This document shows positions 8,479-18,697 of a DNA stretch of 21,928 nucleotides, in pieces. Position 1 is the stretch's first letter. Every line of letters starts with the position of its first letter. A program made the position numbers and the translations under genes. Below the pieces are notes generated by a model. The model saw only the letters and a list, made by a program, of their open reading frames with translations. It was not told the origin of the DNA and made no database searches. The DNA is from Paramacrobiotus richtersi (Eukaryota > Tardigrada > Eutardigrada > Parachela > Macrobiotidae): the NCBI GenBank assembly GCA_034698045.1, contig JAQGAU010001029.1, positions 1-21,928 on the forward strand, written 5' to 3'.

Positions 8479-10165
8479 AGTTGCATAAGGACTAGAATAC
8501 CACAATATATACTTGAACTATAGAAAATATGTCCAAAAGGGAACGTTGTAAGGACCTCTGGATGAAAGTAAGCAACCACGCAACGTTGACTCTTCCTTCT
8601 GGGTAATCAATACAGTAGCTGGCATATAAAACTGTGCCGGAACCGCGTTGGTGAAAAACTGTGGAATGTACGGCATCGAGCCGTGTATGAGGTCCTGATC
8701 GTCTAAAATTAATGCAAATATTGTCGGTGGTAGAGGTGAGATCAGTTCTAAGTACTCAAAAGCGATTCATGAGAGGATATGAGGCATCGTATGACTGTAT
8801 TAGTGAAGCTGACAGTATACATATGGCGCCAGTTAGTTAACTCCAGACTTGCCACAATCAGCCAGATGGAGAATGCAGTAAAACTGTATAAGAATCAGGG
8901 TTTATGACTGTCAGTCATAAAATAAAGAAATATGTACAGTTGATAGCTTCACCTCGACTGAAAGTACCTCTACTTATTTTGTCGGTTAAAAAATGCTCGT
9001 TCATAATTCTTAAATTCAGAGAAGAGATCCAATCATATAAAAAATTTGCTCCAGTTAGCACGACATGGAACAGTGCTGGTGATTAGCTGAACATTACCGC
9101 GCATAATTTCTAAACTCTGAAATTAAAACAGAAGAGAAGTTGACCGGCTTTAGTAGATTACATTCTGTGGTCCAATTAGAAGGCGGCATGTTTGGACGCA
9201 CTTCGCACCCCGATCATACGCATGACCGCAGAACGCATGTCTGGCATAATTACAATCAAGCAAATTCCAGCTGTATGATTTCAGGCACATAAAGGATTTA
9301 TGATCTTTAATTAGCTAAAACAGATGAAAAATTGTCCGGATATTTAAAAGTGTCACTCAGTATACAGAGCCCAGACTGAATTAGGCCGTCGTGTGACGGT
9401 TATTTTGAGATCACTTGATCCGACTTCGCGCCCACGGAAAGATGCAGCAACGCGTAATGCCGAGATTGTGAAGAAAGTCAACAACAGTCAACAGTTCCAG
9501 TCGCGCTCTGCAGATCCATATAGTGTTCCGCGAAACTGCGCTTTCTGATCTTAAACACACAAACAGCTCTGGATTTACGTGGTGTTCATTTTCGTTGACA
9601 TTGTGTTTTAAGGGTTTTGCCATCGCGGTTTTCCATGAGGTTTTAGATTTTTCGTCACGCTGCTGTGAATCGGGAATCCATAAACCTTTTGCAATGACAA
9701 CAATTTTCATTCCTTCCTGTTCCCGGTTGTTTCTGGCGGATAATATTTATGTATCATTCCGAAAACTTGGAAAACAAAGAGGCAGGTACGAACTTTTAAC
9801 CTCAACAGATTTTCTGGCTACAGATTCTTTGAAACAACTACGAATACTAAGTATCTGTTATTAAACGGTATAAGTGGGTGAAATACTTACGTAACAGCGT
9901 CATCCTGATTAACTTAGCATGGATGCTGCCGTCAGATGCGTGTTTACGGAGAAAAGATGCAAAGCTTGGAATCTAGAGATAAAAATTTGGTAAAACCGTT
10001 TGTCACTCAAAGTTGACTTTGTTTCAGATATTGATGCACTTTTCCGTGGAGATGATATGATCCAGAAAGCGTCGACATTTGGAAATTCGAATCGTGGACA
10101 TTGATTCGTGATTGTTATTGGTTCTTTTGTAAAGTTCACCCTTATTTTCTGGACAATTTCCAGTC
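8479..10165. other. Intergenic stretch, no gene recognised
   Basis: Frames at 8904-9086, 9411-9710 (-), 9523-9864 and 9909-10139 (-) overlap each other and show no conserved family pattern. The region presumably includes the promoter, and perhaps a non-coding first exon, of the coiled-coil gene that follows, but I cannot place either. Confidence 0.4.
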
Positions 10166-10459
10166 ATGGGTGGTCATCTCTCGCATGAGCTTCCTGCGGC
10201 CGATATAGAACAAATGATGGAAAATCACAGGACAGAGATGGAACGACTGGAAAAAGAATTCCGGGAGCAACGAGAATATGATAATGCGGAATTCCAGCTG
10301 CGGCTTCTGGACGTTCCGGAAGACGAACGCCAAAGACTGGAGAAAGAATTTCGACGCGAGCAGGATATAATAAAACAAGACTGGCTCGCTAAACGAGAGA
10401 TCAGCGAGAAGCGGATCGAAGTCCTGATTGAAAGCTTAAAAGAGGCTGATTTGCTGTAG
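10166..10459 (+). CDS. Small charged coiled-coil protein, unknown family
   Basis: 97 residues in one exon. I do not recognise the family. After a short start (MGGHLSHELP) almost the whole chain is rich in Glu, Arg, Lys and Leu with heptad-like spacing. There are two related blocks, RLEKEFREQREYDNAEFQL at about residues 28-46 and RLEKEFRREQDIIKQDWL at about 57-74, which suggests an internal duplication of a helical unit. This composition, and the absence of Gly and Pro within the helices, argue for a real coding region rather than chance. The ATG follows a good acceptor (ATTTCCAG, then TC, then ATG), so a 5' UTR intron or trans-splicing is likely, and the start is well placed. A second Gly (MGG) could permit N-myristoylation, which is only a possibility. 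A structural or adaptor role would be a guess. Confidence 0.65.
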   Translation: MGGHLSHELPAADIEQMMENHRTEMERLEKEFREQREYDNAEFQLRLLDVPEDERQRLEKEFRREQDIIKQDWLAKREISEKRIEVLIESLKEADLL

Positions 10460-10676
10460 CTACCTGTGATTGCCTTTTCTTCGTAATCTGAGCAAAATGT
10501 AACTGTAAGCAAGGGAAAATCCCGAAACAACAGCATATTATGTAGGTGACTGTGTTCGAAACTTCGACTGTTATAGAACCCATGAAAAAAATTTAAAGCA
10601 TAGGTGTATCGTTTATCTCTCCTGCCGAACCGAGGCGAACACGTTTGGCGTGGCCCGACACACAATGTCCGATTTT

Positions 10677-10682
10677 AATAAA
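10677..10682 (+). terminator. Polyadenylation signal AATAAA after the coiled-coil gene
   Basis: AATAAA 217 nt after the TAG at 10457-10459, on the same strand, in an otherwise non-coding stretch. Confidence 0.5.
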
Positions 10683-10930
10683 AACTGAGGTCTGATTTAT
10701 TTTTATGATATTTAATTTAGGATTTAAAAAGTAGGGCATCGCTAAGACCTTTGCGTAAGTCGTAAGCCGGCCTGAAAATCAAAAAAAATACCGTATACTA
10801 TATACTGCGTACGTAAATAATTCCACTATTTCTGCCGGCTCATTTTTATGGGAATTCGAATACTTATTTCATTAGCTGTAGTTCAGTGACACAGTCAGTC
10901 TGTTTCTTTGTTGTTGAATCAGACAAGCCC

Positions 10931-11250
10931 GGCACAAGGTTCAACGGCACGTTGCACTACCTTGTGCAATCCAAAAAGGAAACCTGCGGGTTTTGACTCT
11001 AGACTATCCACCCGGGCACAACGAAGATTTCTACCCGAGCACCCTTTACAACTTCGAAACTACAAGTGCGACAGCGGAAACAATCGGGTCAACACATCCC
11101 TAACAGCATTTTTGTGGAGTTCCATGGCGTTGAGGACAATCTACCTTGAGAACAGACATCTCATCAGGCACGACAGATGATCTCCGGCAAACGTTTTACA
11201 GTGGGTCGCTTGCAGACCATGTTGAGTTCTGTTATGTGTACAAACACGTA
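10931..11250 (+). pseudogene. Possible decayed coding fragment, frames shifting
   Basis: This stretch is richer in G and C than its surroundings and shows successive coding-looking pieces that change frame: FNGTLHYLVQSKKET, then LDYPPGHNEDFYPSTLYNFE, then NSIFVEFHGVEDN, then GTTDDLRQTFYSGSLADHVE. The pieces alternate between two frames, as expected for a gene broken by small insertions and deletions. I do not recognise the family, and chance cannot be excluded. A 90-aa open frame (10908-11180) runs through it in the third frame but has a less protein-like composition. Confidence 0.25.
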
Positions 11251-11574
11251 CGTAGTTAAGGCGCGTTTCTGTGTATTGTCATAAGTATCGATGAAACCAC
11301 GACACTCACCCACTTGTTAACATCGCATTAGCATGTTGTTGTTTGACCGATACTAAAGATAATACTCAGAAACTTCCCTTAACCATAACTCACGATATAC
11401 AACGTGAACTGCGATAACGATAAACTATTCCCGTTTTAATTGTCGCTGTTCAGGAACAACGAATCTGTCGGCCCGCTACGTTCCACGGTTTGCACCGAGT
11501 ACCTTCGGTCGAAATACTTAGCGGTGCTGGTTCTCCTGAAGCAGTACGCTTTCGGCAGCCGAGATCATCATTGT
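11251..11574. other. Unassigned stretch before the duplicated block
   Basis: Holds a 62-aa frame (11440-11628) beginning just after a possible acceptor (GTTCAG at 11448-11453). I see no family match, and the frame crosses into the duplicated non-coding flank, which argues against it being a gene. Confidence 0.35.
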
Positions 11575-13640
11575 TGCATCTGTATTTCGATCATGCTTTC
11601 ATTCGTCCCGGTCTTCACAATATTATAGGCTGGTGCTTGTCGCCAACCCAAGTCGCATATTAATGTTCTCGACCCTTGCGAACTCGCATTCAAAAGTAAA
11701 CCCGTCGAAATCTGTGAAACCTGCTGCCGTTGCGCATACATTTCCCAGATCATTAGCGGTATTTTATGGTGCATGGCTTCACATTGGCTGCATTATTTAA
11801 ACACTAGGTGCTAAATTGAACACTGAGGGGGAAATCCAGCAATTTAGTGAACTAATTCCTTGCAGAATTACTGAATCATTAGCAGTTTAAACACATATCA
11901 GGCTCGAGATTAAGAGAATTGTATTTTTTTTGCACGTGACCATTATATCCACGACGTGATTAAAAAGACATACGCACATCCTAAAGGGAGGTTATTTGCC
12001 AGTTCAATTCCCAAATTACGAACCCGTATAGACGAACCCACCCAGAAACAAAATGAATGCAGAGCTGAAGGAAAGTGTGACGTTCCCCACCGAATGTGTG
12101 TGACCAGAAGGAAAGTGTGTGTCAAGGAAAGTGTGACGTTCGATTGGGTAACGCTTGCACAGTAGTCTAGGGTGCATCTAGCAATTGCACATCTGACATA
12201 GAAAGGATAGCCTTCCTCGTAGTGCATCCGGATAATTTCCTGTATTTTGTTGGTGGTTTCCTGGTCCAGGTATTCAATGTCACACTTGCGAAAAAAGTTG
12301 ATCAAGATTTCCACGTCTGTCATTTTGCCCGTGTCCATCGTGTTCAGTACACTATTTCCTGAGAGCAAAACTTCAAGAACAAGAGAGATGACCACTCGGT
12401 CGATGTTGAAGTCTGCGTCAACGGTGTCATTGCTAGATGGACAAAAGGTGGCCGCTGACTGGTCTGGGATAAACACGAGATCCGGATCTTGCGCAAGTTT
12501 CGCCGATCCACGGATTGTCAGTTGTTGGATTTCATTAATGATCTTCACCACTTTCTGTCGATACAGCACAACCTCTGCGACGATCGTTATGGCATCATCT
12601 TTCACACCACCTGGTGTTTTGCTTGTCCCAAACAGAATGTTGTGACGGCAAAGTCGGAATCCATGATTATTTTCACAAGCGTCGAACTTCCTCACTCGCG
12701 TCAAAAATTTTATAATGAACAGTTTTCGCCGCTCTCCGGTACGTAGACTGTTGACAGGAAAAGTACCGAAAAAGAAAACATTGGTAACCTCGTGCGTACT
12801 AGGAATTTTCGTGCCATGCTTCAGGACTTCATGCTGCTATGTACAACATTGCTATAAGTAAAACTCACAAAATTGAAATTCATAAAATTACAATTATTAA
12901 TTTACAAAATTCTGTATCCCGTATAGGTAGAGCCTAGCATCCAGTTACAAATTAAACTTGTAACTTGATCTAATTAAATGCTATTGCGTGACGCGATCAC
13001 CTGAATTTATAAAAGTTCATATACGCACGGGCACAATTTACAGCTCGGATGTCGACTCCTTTGCAAGTCTATACAGTAGCAAAAAAGAGAAATTGCGCCA
13101 CACAGTGACTCCTACATCATAGGTATTTCTTGTTACAAGCTTCATTCAGAATAATTTCGTGATATGTTTTCAGTTTTGTTTGTCACACTTTTTCGAGCAC
13201 ATGATTTGGATTTAATTACACCTTTTATTCGTGACCTTTCAGTTATTAACTGCAATGTCCCCCTGTGACAACAGCAGTCACAACAACAAGGAATTGTAAC
13301 ATACTTTTGAAAATACGATACGATAACATAACGATAAAATACGACAAAGAACCATAAAACACTGTACATAAAAGGCTTCAAGTGGTTTTTTAGTTTAGAA
13401 CAAATATCTGTTTAAAACCGGCTGCACTGGAAATAATCGACGTATTTGCTACATTAAGAAGAAACACCATAGCTTGCCATAATTCTTTACCGTGCGCGCA
13501 GCTTGTGTACAGGCCGGATGTTATGCGCACAAAATAATTTCCGTATTCCATACGAACATCGATCGGTTACAGATAAACATGTACCGGAAACAATATTATT
13601 AATATTCGTTTAGTTTTTCAGGACTCGCACAGACACGATT
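11575..13640. repeat. Duplicated block, copy 1 (3' flank, exon 2 and intron of MATH gene A)
   Basis: Homologous to 17622-21928 in the same orientation. It begins at TTGCATCTGTAT-TCGATCA-GC, passes through ATTAATGTTC-CGACC and AACTCGCATTCA, then the coding exon. It continues into the intron with matching landmarks (TTGTTACAAG; CTTTTGAAAATACGATACG; CCGGATGTTATGCGCAC; ACATGTACCGGAAACAATAT). The homology extends at least as far as the right window edge allows. It carries the uninterrupted version of the site into which the hAT-like element inserted in copy 2. Confidence 0.85.
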
Positions 13641-14206
13641 GTACTGTGTTATGATTTTGATGAGAAAACCATACTAAACCCTTCTAACAAGTGTGTTATG
13701 CTAAGTTCTTAAAGATAACGCCATGGTCTACCGATGCATGGACCTTTGTTGAAAGTACAGGTTCCATTGTCAACCCTCGGTTGCATGAGGTCAACAGGTT
13801 TTAGTATCTTTACTTACTGTATCTTGAACTCTGCATCCCATTGATCGTCTCCCGTGAACTTGGGCGAATGGCTTTCTTCATCCGCCAGTTCAAGCGCAGC
13901 ACCCAGCCAAGTGGCTGCTTTGGTTTCGTTCTCTCCCAAAGGTTCTGTATAGCTGGGCCAGACCGCTATTCGCCAACGACCCTTGAAGTTATCAAGTCCC
14001 AAACTGGACATGGTGACACCCTCTGAACAGAGGCGTGTCCCGGTATCTTCAAACTCAGCCGTACAGTATCGGGAAATGTTTTTGATGGTCCATTCAAGCT
14101 GAAATCGCACGACCGGCTGTCCGTTGTCCAGGTTCTTCACGGGGACACTCTTTGAGTTATCATGTTTTGACGTAGTAAGACGGCGAAGTTTGGAGAATAG
14201 ACCCAT
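11943..14206 (-). CDS. MATH-domain protein A with unknown C-terminal domain
   Basis: Two exons: 14206-13818 and 12747-11943, separated by a 1070-nt intron with donor GTAAGT and acceptor CAACAG; 397 residues. The MATH (TRAF-C-like) domain spans the intron. Exon 1 holds VRFQLEWTIKNISRY, a GRWRIAVWP strand and a closing WDAEFKI. Exon 2 opens LRTGERRKLFI and continues to the VKDDAITIVAEVVLY strand (family pattern NDTVTI-VEV-V). Such domains bind short peptide motifs, often to recruit substrates or signalling partners. Next come a linker with FIPDQSAATFCPSS, a predicted helical block IDRVVISLVLEVLLSGNS, and MTDVEILINFFRKCDIEYLD ending near IIRMHYEE. I see no BTB, RING or protease signature there. 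The last 60-70 residues differ from gene C because small tandem repeats at 12068-12141 changed the frame. The function is unknown beyond the MATH fold. Confidence 0.75.
12068..12141. repeat. Triplicated 12-18 nt motif inside the 3' coding end of MATH gene A
   Basis: AAGGAAAGTGTGACGTTC at 12068-12085 recurs complete at 12124-12141, and as its first 12 nt at 12108-12119. Gene C has a single related segment (GAAAGTGTGACGTTC) at the corresponding place. The local expansion therefore occurred in the A lineage, and it shifts the downstream reading frame relative to C. Confidence 0.75.
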
Positions 14207-14670
14207 CGAGAGTCTTTAGATCTAGTTCGGAAAAGTATGGTTCATATTAATATCAGCTTAGTTCAGGTTATACCATCTGTTTATTTTTGCTAATCCAGAC
14301 CTACCGGAACATTTGATTAGGCCAGTTGCAGAAGAGAACAGTCAGTGAACTTGCACCTTCTACCTGATCATGTACAGTGACAAGGACGATGATGCGCGGA
14401 CATTCAACTCTGAAAAGAGCGTTTTGCTCGTATGGTCTGAACCACCTGCGAAATATGCTTGAATGAGGTTAGAATAAAGCCAGTGCTTTAGATTCTTGAG
14501 ATGTGGCTGTTAACAGTAATCGATGAAATACCGTGTTGACTTACACTGGCAGAAACCATAATTATAAGCCGGGTCGTGAAAACTAATCGATAATCGAATG
14601 CGTTTGATTCGATCGAGTGACGCCGAGAGCACACGCATTCCCGAATCCGTTTGCACAATTATGTTATTAT
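14207..14670. repeat. 5' flank of MATH gene A, homologous to 16658-17098
   Basis: Shares ATGAGGTTAGAATAAAGCCA (plus GTGCTT) with the flank of gene B (14463 and 16866), then AGATGTGG, AATCGATGAAAT and weaker matches near 14570-14665. It is therefore the duplicated promoter region of the family. No TATA box stands out. Confidence 0.65.
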
Positions 14671-15384
14671 TTAATAATATTGTTTTCTTGGTCTTTGTGG
14701 GAGACCATTTCAATCCCCTGTGTCTGCAATCCGGCAAGAATTATTGATCATACGAAGTACATCTTTACTGGTCCCTGTGTAACACGCGTCCCATCATGAA
14801 GCGTGTGAGCTTTACCAAACTGGTGCCTCATAAATCTTTCGTGAAAAAGCACCACAATAATAGATTATAGTAAAGTTTCGTGTGGAGAAAACTTCAATTT
14901 AGGAAACAATTTTCGAGCTTACTGTTGTCTGATAGTTTCACGATTCAGCTTCAATCCAAAAGTTGACCTCTTTATGTGATTACTGATTATCCATTTGTAT
15001 GCAAAGCATATGTTAACCGCGGTAGTTCGGTGACGGAGGTAATAACACGTTTATGGTAATAATAATAATTATAGTGGAACTAATTAACAAATTATTTATC
15101 TTCGAGTTCAACTATGGAGGCAAGTCCCTCTTCACGGTGATTTTATACAAGATGGCTGAGAGTATTGAATTAAACACAGCAGTCGCGAACCTAAAACCTA
15201 GATAATGCAGAATAGTACCAGCTTGAAAACAGCTCAGTTTCCATAGATTAAAACGACAGTGCCGTTTATAACTGCCGTACTCCATGCATGTGACGATTAT
15301 ATATCCACCTAAATTTCAATATGTATATGAACGAAAACGTAATAACCCGTGCAAATTCAGACTGTCCAGGTGCAGCCAACCCAC
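14671..15384. other. Intergenic stretch between MATH genes A and B, no gene seen
   Basis: AT-rich, with no frame or repeat that I can assign. It includes the 3' flank of gene B; no canonical AATAAA on the minus strand is evident close to its stop codon. Confidence 0.4.
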
Positions 15385-16657
15385 TTAATCAAATAGAGCC
15401 ATTAAAAGAAAATCGGTGCTTAAAGAAGCGACGGCGTCTGGGACGCGCGTAGGAGCCGCAACATTCCCATTTCCGACCGGTTGTTGCTTGGGCGGCAGCT
15501 TGGGCTGAGTGGCAGTTGTCTGTTTCCCGTAGAACGAATTCAGATCCTCATGGTGCATGCTGATGATTTCCCGTGTTTTGTTGATTGTTTTCTTGTCAAG
15601 CCATCCGTTGTCACAGTTGCGCAAAAAGGTCAGTAGGATCTCCACGTCCGACATTTCGCCGTTGACCTTCGGCTTATGCATGCAGTTTCCTGAGAGCAAG
15701 GATGCGAGGACCAAAGAAGCAGCCACTCGGTCAACGCGTAAGTCTGTATTACTGGTGGAAGGGCAGACGGTGGCTGGCTGTTCTACGCTGATGCAGTCGA
15801 AGTCGGGATACTGCGCGCGTTCTACGTCTGCGCCGATCACCCGACATTGGGTAACTGGGCAGATAATCACTACACGAGTACTTTGCGGATATACCACAAC
15901 TTTTGTAGTAATCGTTATAGTGTCATTTTTCAGAACTCCTGCTTTTTTAGGTGTGCCAAATAATTGATCGTGAGGCCATAACGCGCGGAATCCCTGAGTG
16001 GACGGAGAGGCGCCGAACTGTACTTCACCCCAAGTCAACATTTCCGAGATGGTTTTTTTCCTCCATTTCCCAGTGCATAGGCTGTAACCAGGAAAAGGAA
16101 CCGAAAAAAGAAAATTAGAAACTTCATTCAACTGTTCACCGCACTTTGTGTTAGTATAGATTCATCGTGCAAATACTGTTGCTTTACTTCTTTAGAACGA
16201 CCTACAAGACATCTTAACCCTGGCGAATCATGCCAGTAATTATTTTCTGGTGATTAAGGAATAATATTAAAGAACGCTCGGTGCCTGAGACGTTGTAACT
16301 GTAGAACACTCACCCTATCTTGTATTTGACATCCCACTGTTCGCTACCCGGGAATTTGACGGCATTGGTTCCTTCGTCGATCAGCTGAAGAGCAGCCCCC
16401 AAGTAGGTGGTCTTCCTTCTGTTGTCCTTGGTAGGAATCTTATGGGCTGGCCAGATAATCAGTCGCCAGCGACCTTTAAACTGATGAAGCCCCAAACCAG
16501 CCATGGTGACCCCGGGAGAATGCAGGACTGTGGCATCCTCTGCTCTGCAGTACCGTGAAAGATTCTTGATAGTGCATTTCAGACTAAACTGCACTCCAGG
16601 TTGTCCACTTTGTCGCCTTTTCACGCGGATAACTTCTGAGTGAATATGGTTTTCCAT
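15385..16657 (-). CDS. MATH-domain protein B with unknown C-terminal domain
   Basis: Two exons: 16657-16314 and 16081-15385, joined over a 232-nt intron (donor GTGAGT, acceptor GTTACAG) at the same codon phase as gene A; 346 residues, complete. The MATH domain runs from about residue 21 (VQFSLKCTIKNLSRYC) through GRWRLIIWPAHK and WDVKYKI to the exon 2 part, where TWGEVQFGAS, LWPHDQLFG and VLKNDTITITTKVVVY match the usual WGF--F, L and NDT-TI-V-V pattern closely. The C-terminal region repeats the family layout: an EQPATVCPS linker, VDRVAASLVLASLLSGN, then MSDVEILLTFLRNCD-GWLDKKTINK, ending near MHHEDLNSFYGK, and a Gln/Pro-rich tail PKLPPKQQPVGNGNV. This is the most diverged of the three local copies. 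No catalytic or metal-binding motif is visible. A peptide-binding adaptor is the reasonable inference. Confidence 0.8.
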
Positions 16658-17098
16658 CCTGGGTATGTAGATCTACTTCAAAGCAGCATTATTAAATTAC
16701 CTGAAGGAAGTTCCCAGACACTGTCCTTTAATAATCAAGCTTACCAGAATATCGATCAAAATAATCCTCGAAAGAATGATCAGGGGACATGCACAGTCGA
16801 TGTGGTTCTATGCAGTGCCAACAACTTGATAAACTGCTACGGACCAGCTGCGGAAAAAGTTACACATGAGGTTAGAATAAAGCCAGTGCTTAAAGTCTTA
16901 GAGATGTGGTTGGATGTACCGATGATCCGACAACTAATCGATGAAATGCGCATTCAGAGTGGCAGATCCCGTAAAGGTGCAATACGGCAGTACAGTAAAG
17001 GCTGGTCCTGAAAAGTGGTCGATAACTGACTGCGTTTTCTGCAGTGACCGCGTGAGCAGCTGCATGCCGGAATTCGTTTGGTCGCTATTTTATAAATG
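16658..17098. repeat. 5' flank of MATH gene B, homologous to 14207-14670
   Basis: Carries the same ATGAGGTTAGAATAAAGCCA block and the weaker matches up to about 17098. A 123-aa plus-strand frame (16640-17011) lies in it, but the homologous flank of gene A has no such frame, so I treat it as non-coding. Confidence 0.65.
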
Positions 17099-17120
17099 AT
17101 CGTAAAAGGAATGTTAGTAC

Positions 17121-17362
17121 CTCTCCTCGTAGCAGCTGTACGGCAAGAACGCCCTTCTCCGCTTTTAACGGCTCCCCCTTGTATCGAGCACCAAACAACT
17201 TCGCTTCAAAAATGTTTGAAAAATCAATAGCAAACAACCGCCAATTACTACATGTATTACTGTTGCAGCCGTCCGAACAGGCGGAGAATCTACTGTTAAT
17301 ACCAGGTGCTTCGGTGGTGCAGGGTAAACCCAGAGCGAGAGCGGTTCGCATCTTTACAGGTG
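17121..17362 (-). CDS. Doubtful single exon, unknown protein
   Basis: On the minus strand an open segment lies between a possible acceptor (TTTTGTATTGTAG, ending at 17363) and a possible donor (GTACTAAC from 17120). It would encode a piece including SNWRLFAIDFSNIFEAKLFG and LKAEKGVLAVQLLRGE, which reads more like protein than the surrounding frames. No partner exon or family was found, and a 70-aa plus-strand frame overlaps it. Confidence is low. Confidence 0.2.
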
Positions 17363-17621
17363 CTACAATACAAAAGATAACCTCGCCGTGAGAGATAATC
17401 CCAGAAATAAATGGGATGATACGGCAGACGTGTGTGTTGCCAATGGTACCGCCGTTGTGCAGTAATGCACAGTGGCGCGCAGTCTACTGTAGTTAGTGGG
17501 ACGCGTAATTTAGTCGTGCCTCATTCTCCTCATAAATAATACGAGCTGCATTATTTTCTTTCGCTCATTCCCATAGTCAGAATTATCACTTTTTTGAAAG
17601 CTGTATGATCCTGTAATTGTG
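17363..17621. other. Unassigned stretch up to the duplicated block
   Basis: No frame, RNA gene or repeat that I can support. It does not match the sequence left of 11575, so the duplication boundary is near 17622. Confidence 0.4.
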
Positions 17622-18070
17622 TTGCATCTGTATCTCGATCACGCTTCCATTCGGGCCGGTTTACAATAATTATACAATAACCATTTTGAAGCGGTCGCAG
17701 TACGTGTGAACTTGCTTTTTTTCACCGCTGGTGTTTCGGCTTTTCCTCATTCTAAAACAGGCTTTGTGTTTCTTGGTCTCTTGCAGGTGCAAAATTGTTC
17801 GTATTAACATAATAATTGGTAGAAATTATTGTTTATTATTCTAGACATCATACATTTAAATGTGGCACTGATGGCATGGCCAAAATTATCCTTAATGGAT
17901 ACGGTGAATGGTAAAGCAAGGATCTCCGTCAAGTATGTTCAAATTTGTGTACTGAATGTGGGCCGTTGTTGTCATATTCGCACTGATTGTAGCTTATATA
18001 GAAAAAATCCGGTACTGGCGCTTATTAATGTTCCCGACCTTTGCGGACTCGCATTCAGAATAAACCCGTC

Positions 18071-18078
18071 GAAGCTTG
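18071..18078 (+). repeat. Left 8-bp target-site duplication (GAAGCTTG)
   Basis: GAAGCTTG directly abuts the left terminal inverted repeat and is repeated exactly at 19744-19751. The uninterrupted paralogous site at 11707-11714 reads GAAATCTG once. Confidence 0.8.
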
Positions 18079-18222
18079 TAGTGTTGTTTTTGCTTATCAT
18101 AAGTATGGTGCTTTTAGTTTTGATTAAGCTTATCAAAATTCATAAGGGTGGAAAGCGACTTCTGCTTATCATAAGTAAAATTCGTCGAGTTTTACTTTTG
18201 CTGAAGCAAAATTCACACACGT

Positions 18223-18256
18223 AACTTTTGATTATGCGTAAGCATAATCAAAAGTT
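18223..18256. repeat. Perfect 15-bp palindrome with GTAA spacer inside the element
   Basis: AACTTTTGATTATGC (18223-18237), GTAA, then its exact reverse complement (18242-18256). It belongs to the subterminal repeat cluster at the left end of the hAT-like element. Confidence 0.8.
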
Positions 18257-18697
18257 GAAATAGTTTTGCTTAAGTGAATGTAGAAGTATAATTACTTTAG
18301 CTCAGTACAAATTTCGAGATCTGTGCGGAAACACTGTCATGACATGGTAGAATGGCACGATGGCTTTCTTCGGCCCCGTTCAACTGCGCTGCAGATGTAC
18401 GTCGAGTCGTCGACAAGTTATGACTGTGAGCAAACCCCCTCTAAAAACCCTTTTTAGCGTTTTAGGGGTTTCTAGATTTCATATTGTACTTTCTTACAGT
18501 ATGAAAGTACGTGCAGGTTTTCTGCTTATCATGTGCAACTAGTACCGTCAGGCGTCAGCAACGCTATCCCGCCAAAATAACGTTCCATAAGTACGGCTAC
18601 AGAACCACAGATATACTGGCATTTTACTTTATTATGCACTACCCGAGTATCGGTAATCAACAAATAGCCCATAACTAGATATTCTACAATGGTTTCA

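Noticed and set aside
10225-10665. 146-aa minus-strand frame rich in Ser and Arg
   Set aside because: It is antisense to the coiled-coil gene, and its composition is the mirror of Glu/Arg codons on the plus strand.
12247-12645. 132-aa plus-strand open frame opposite MATH gene A (similar ones at 15557-15967 and 20213-20632)
   Set aside because: All three lie exactly antisense to the conserved MATH exons, and their similarity is explained by conservation of the sense strand.
16640-17011. 123-aa plus-strand open frame
   Set aside because: It covers the duplicated 5' flank of MATH gene B; the homologous flank of gene A (14207-14670) has no such frame, so it is not conserved as coding.
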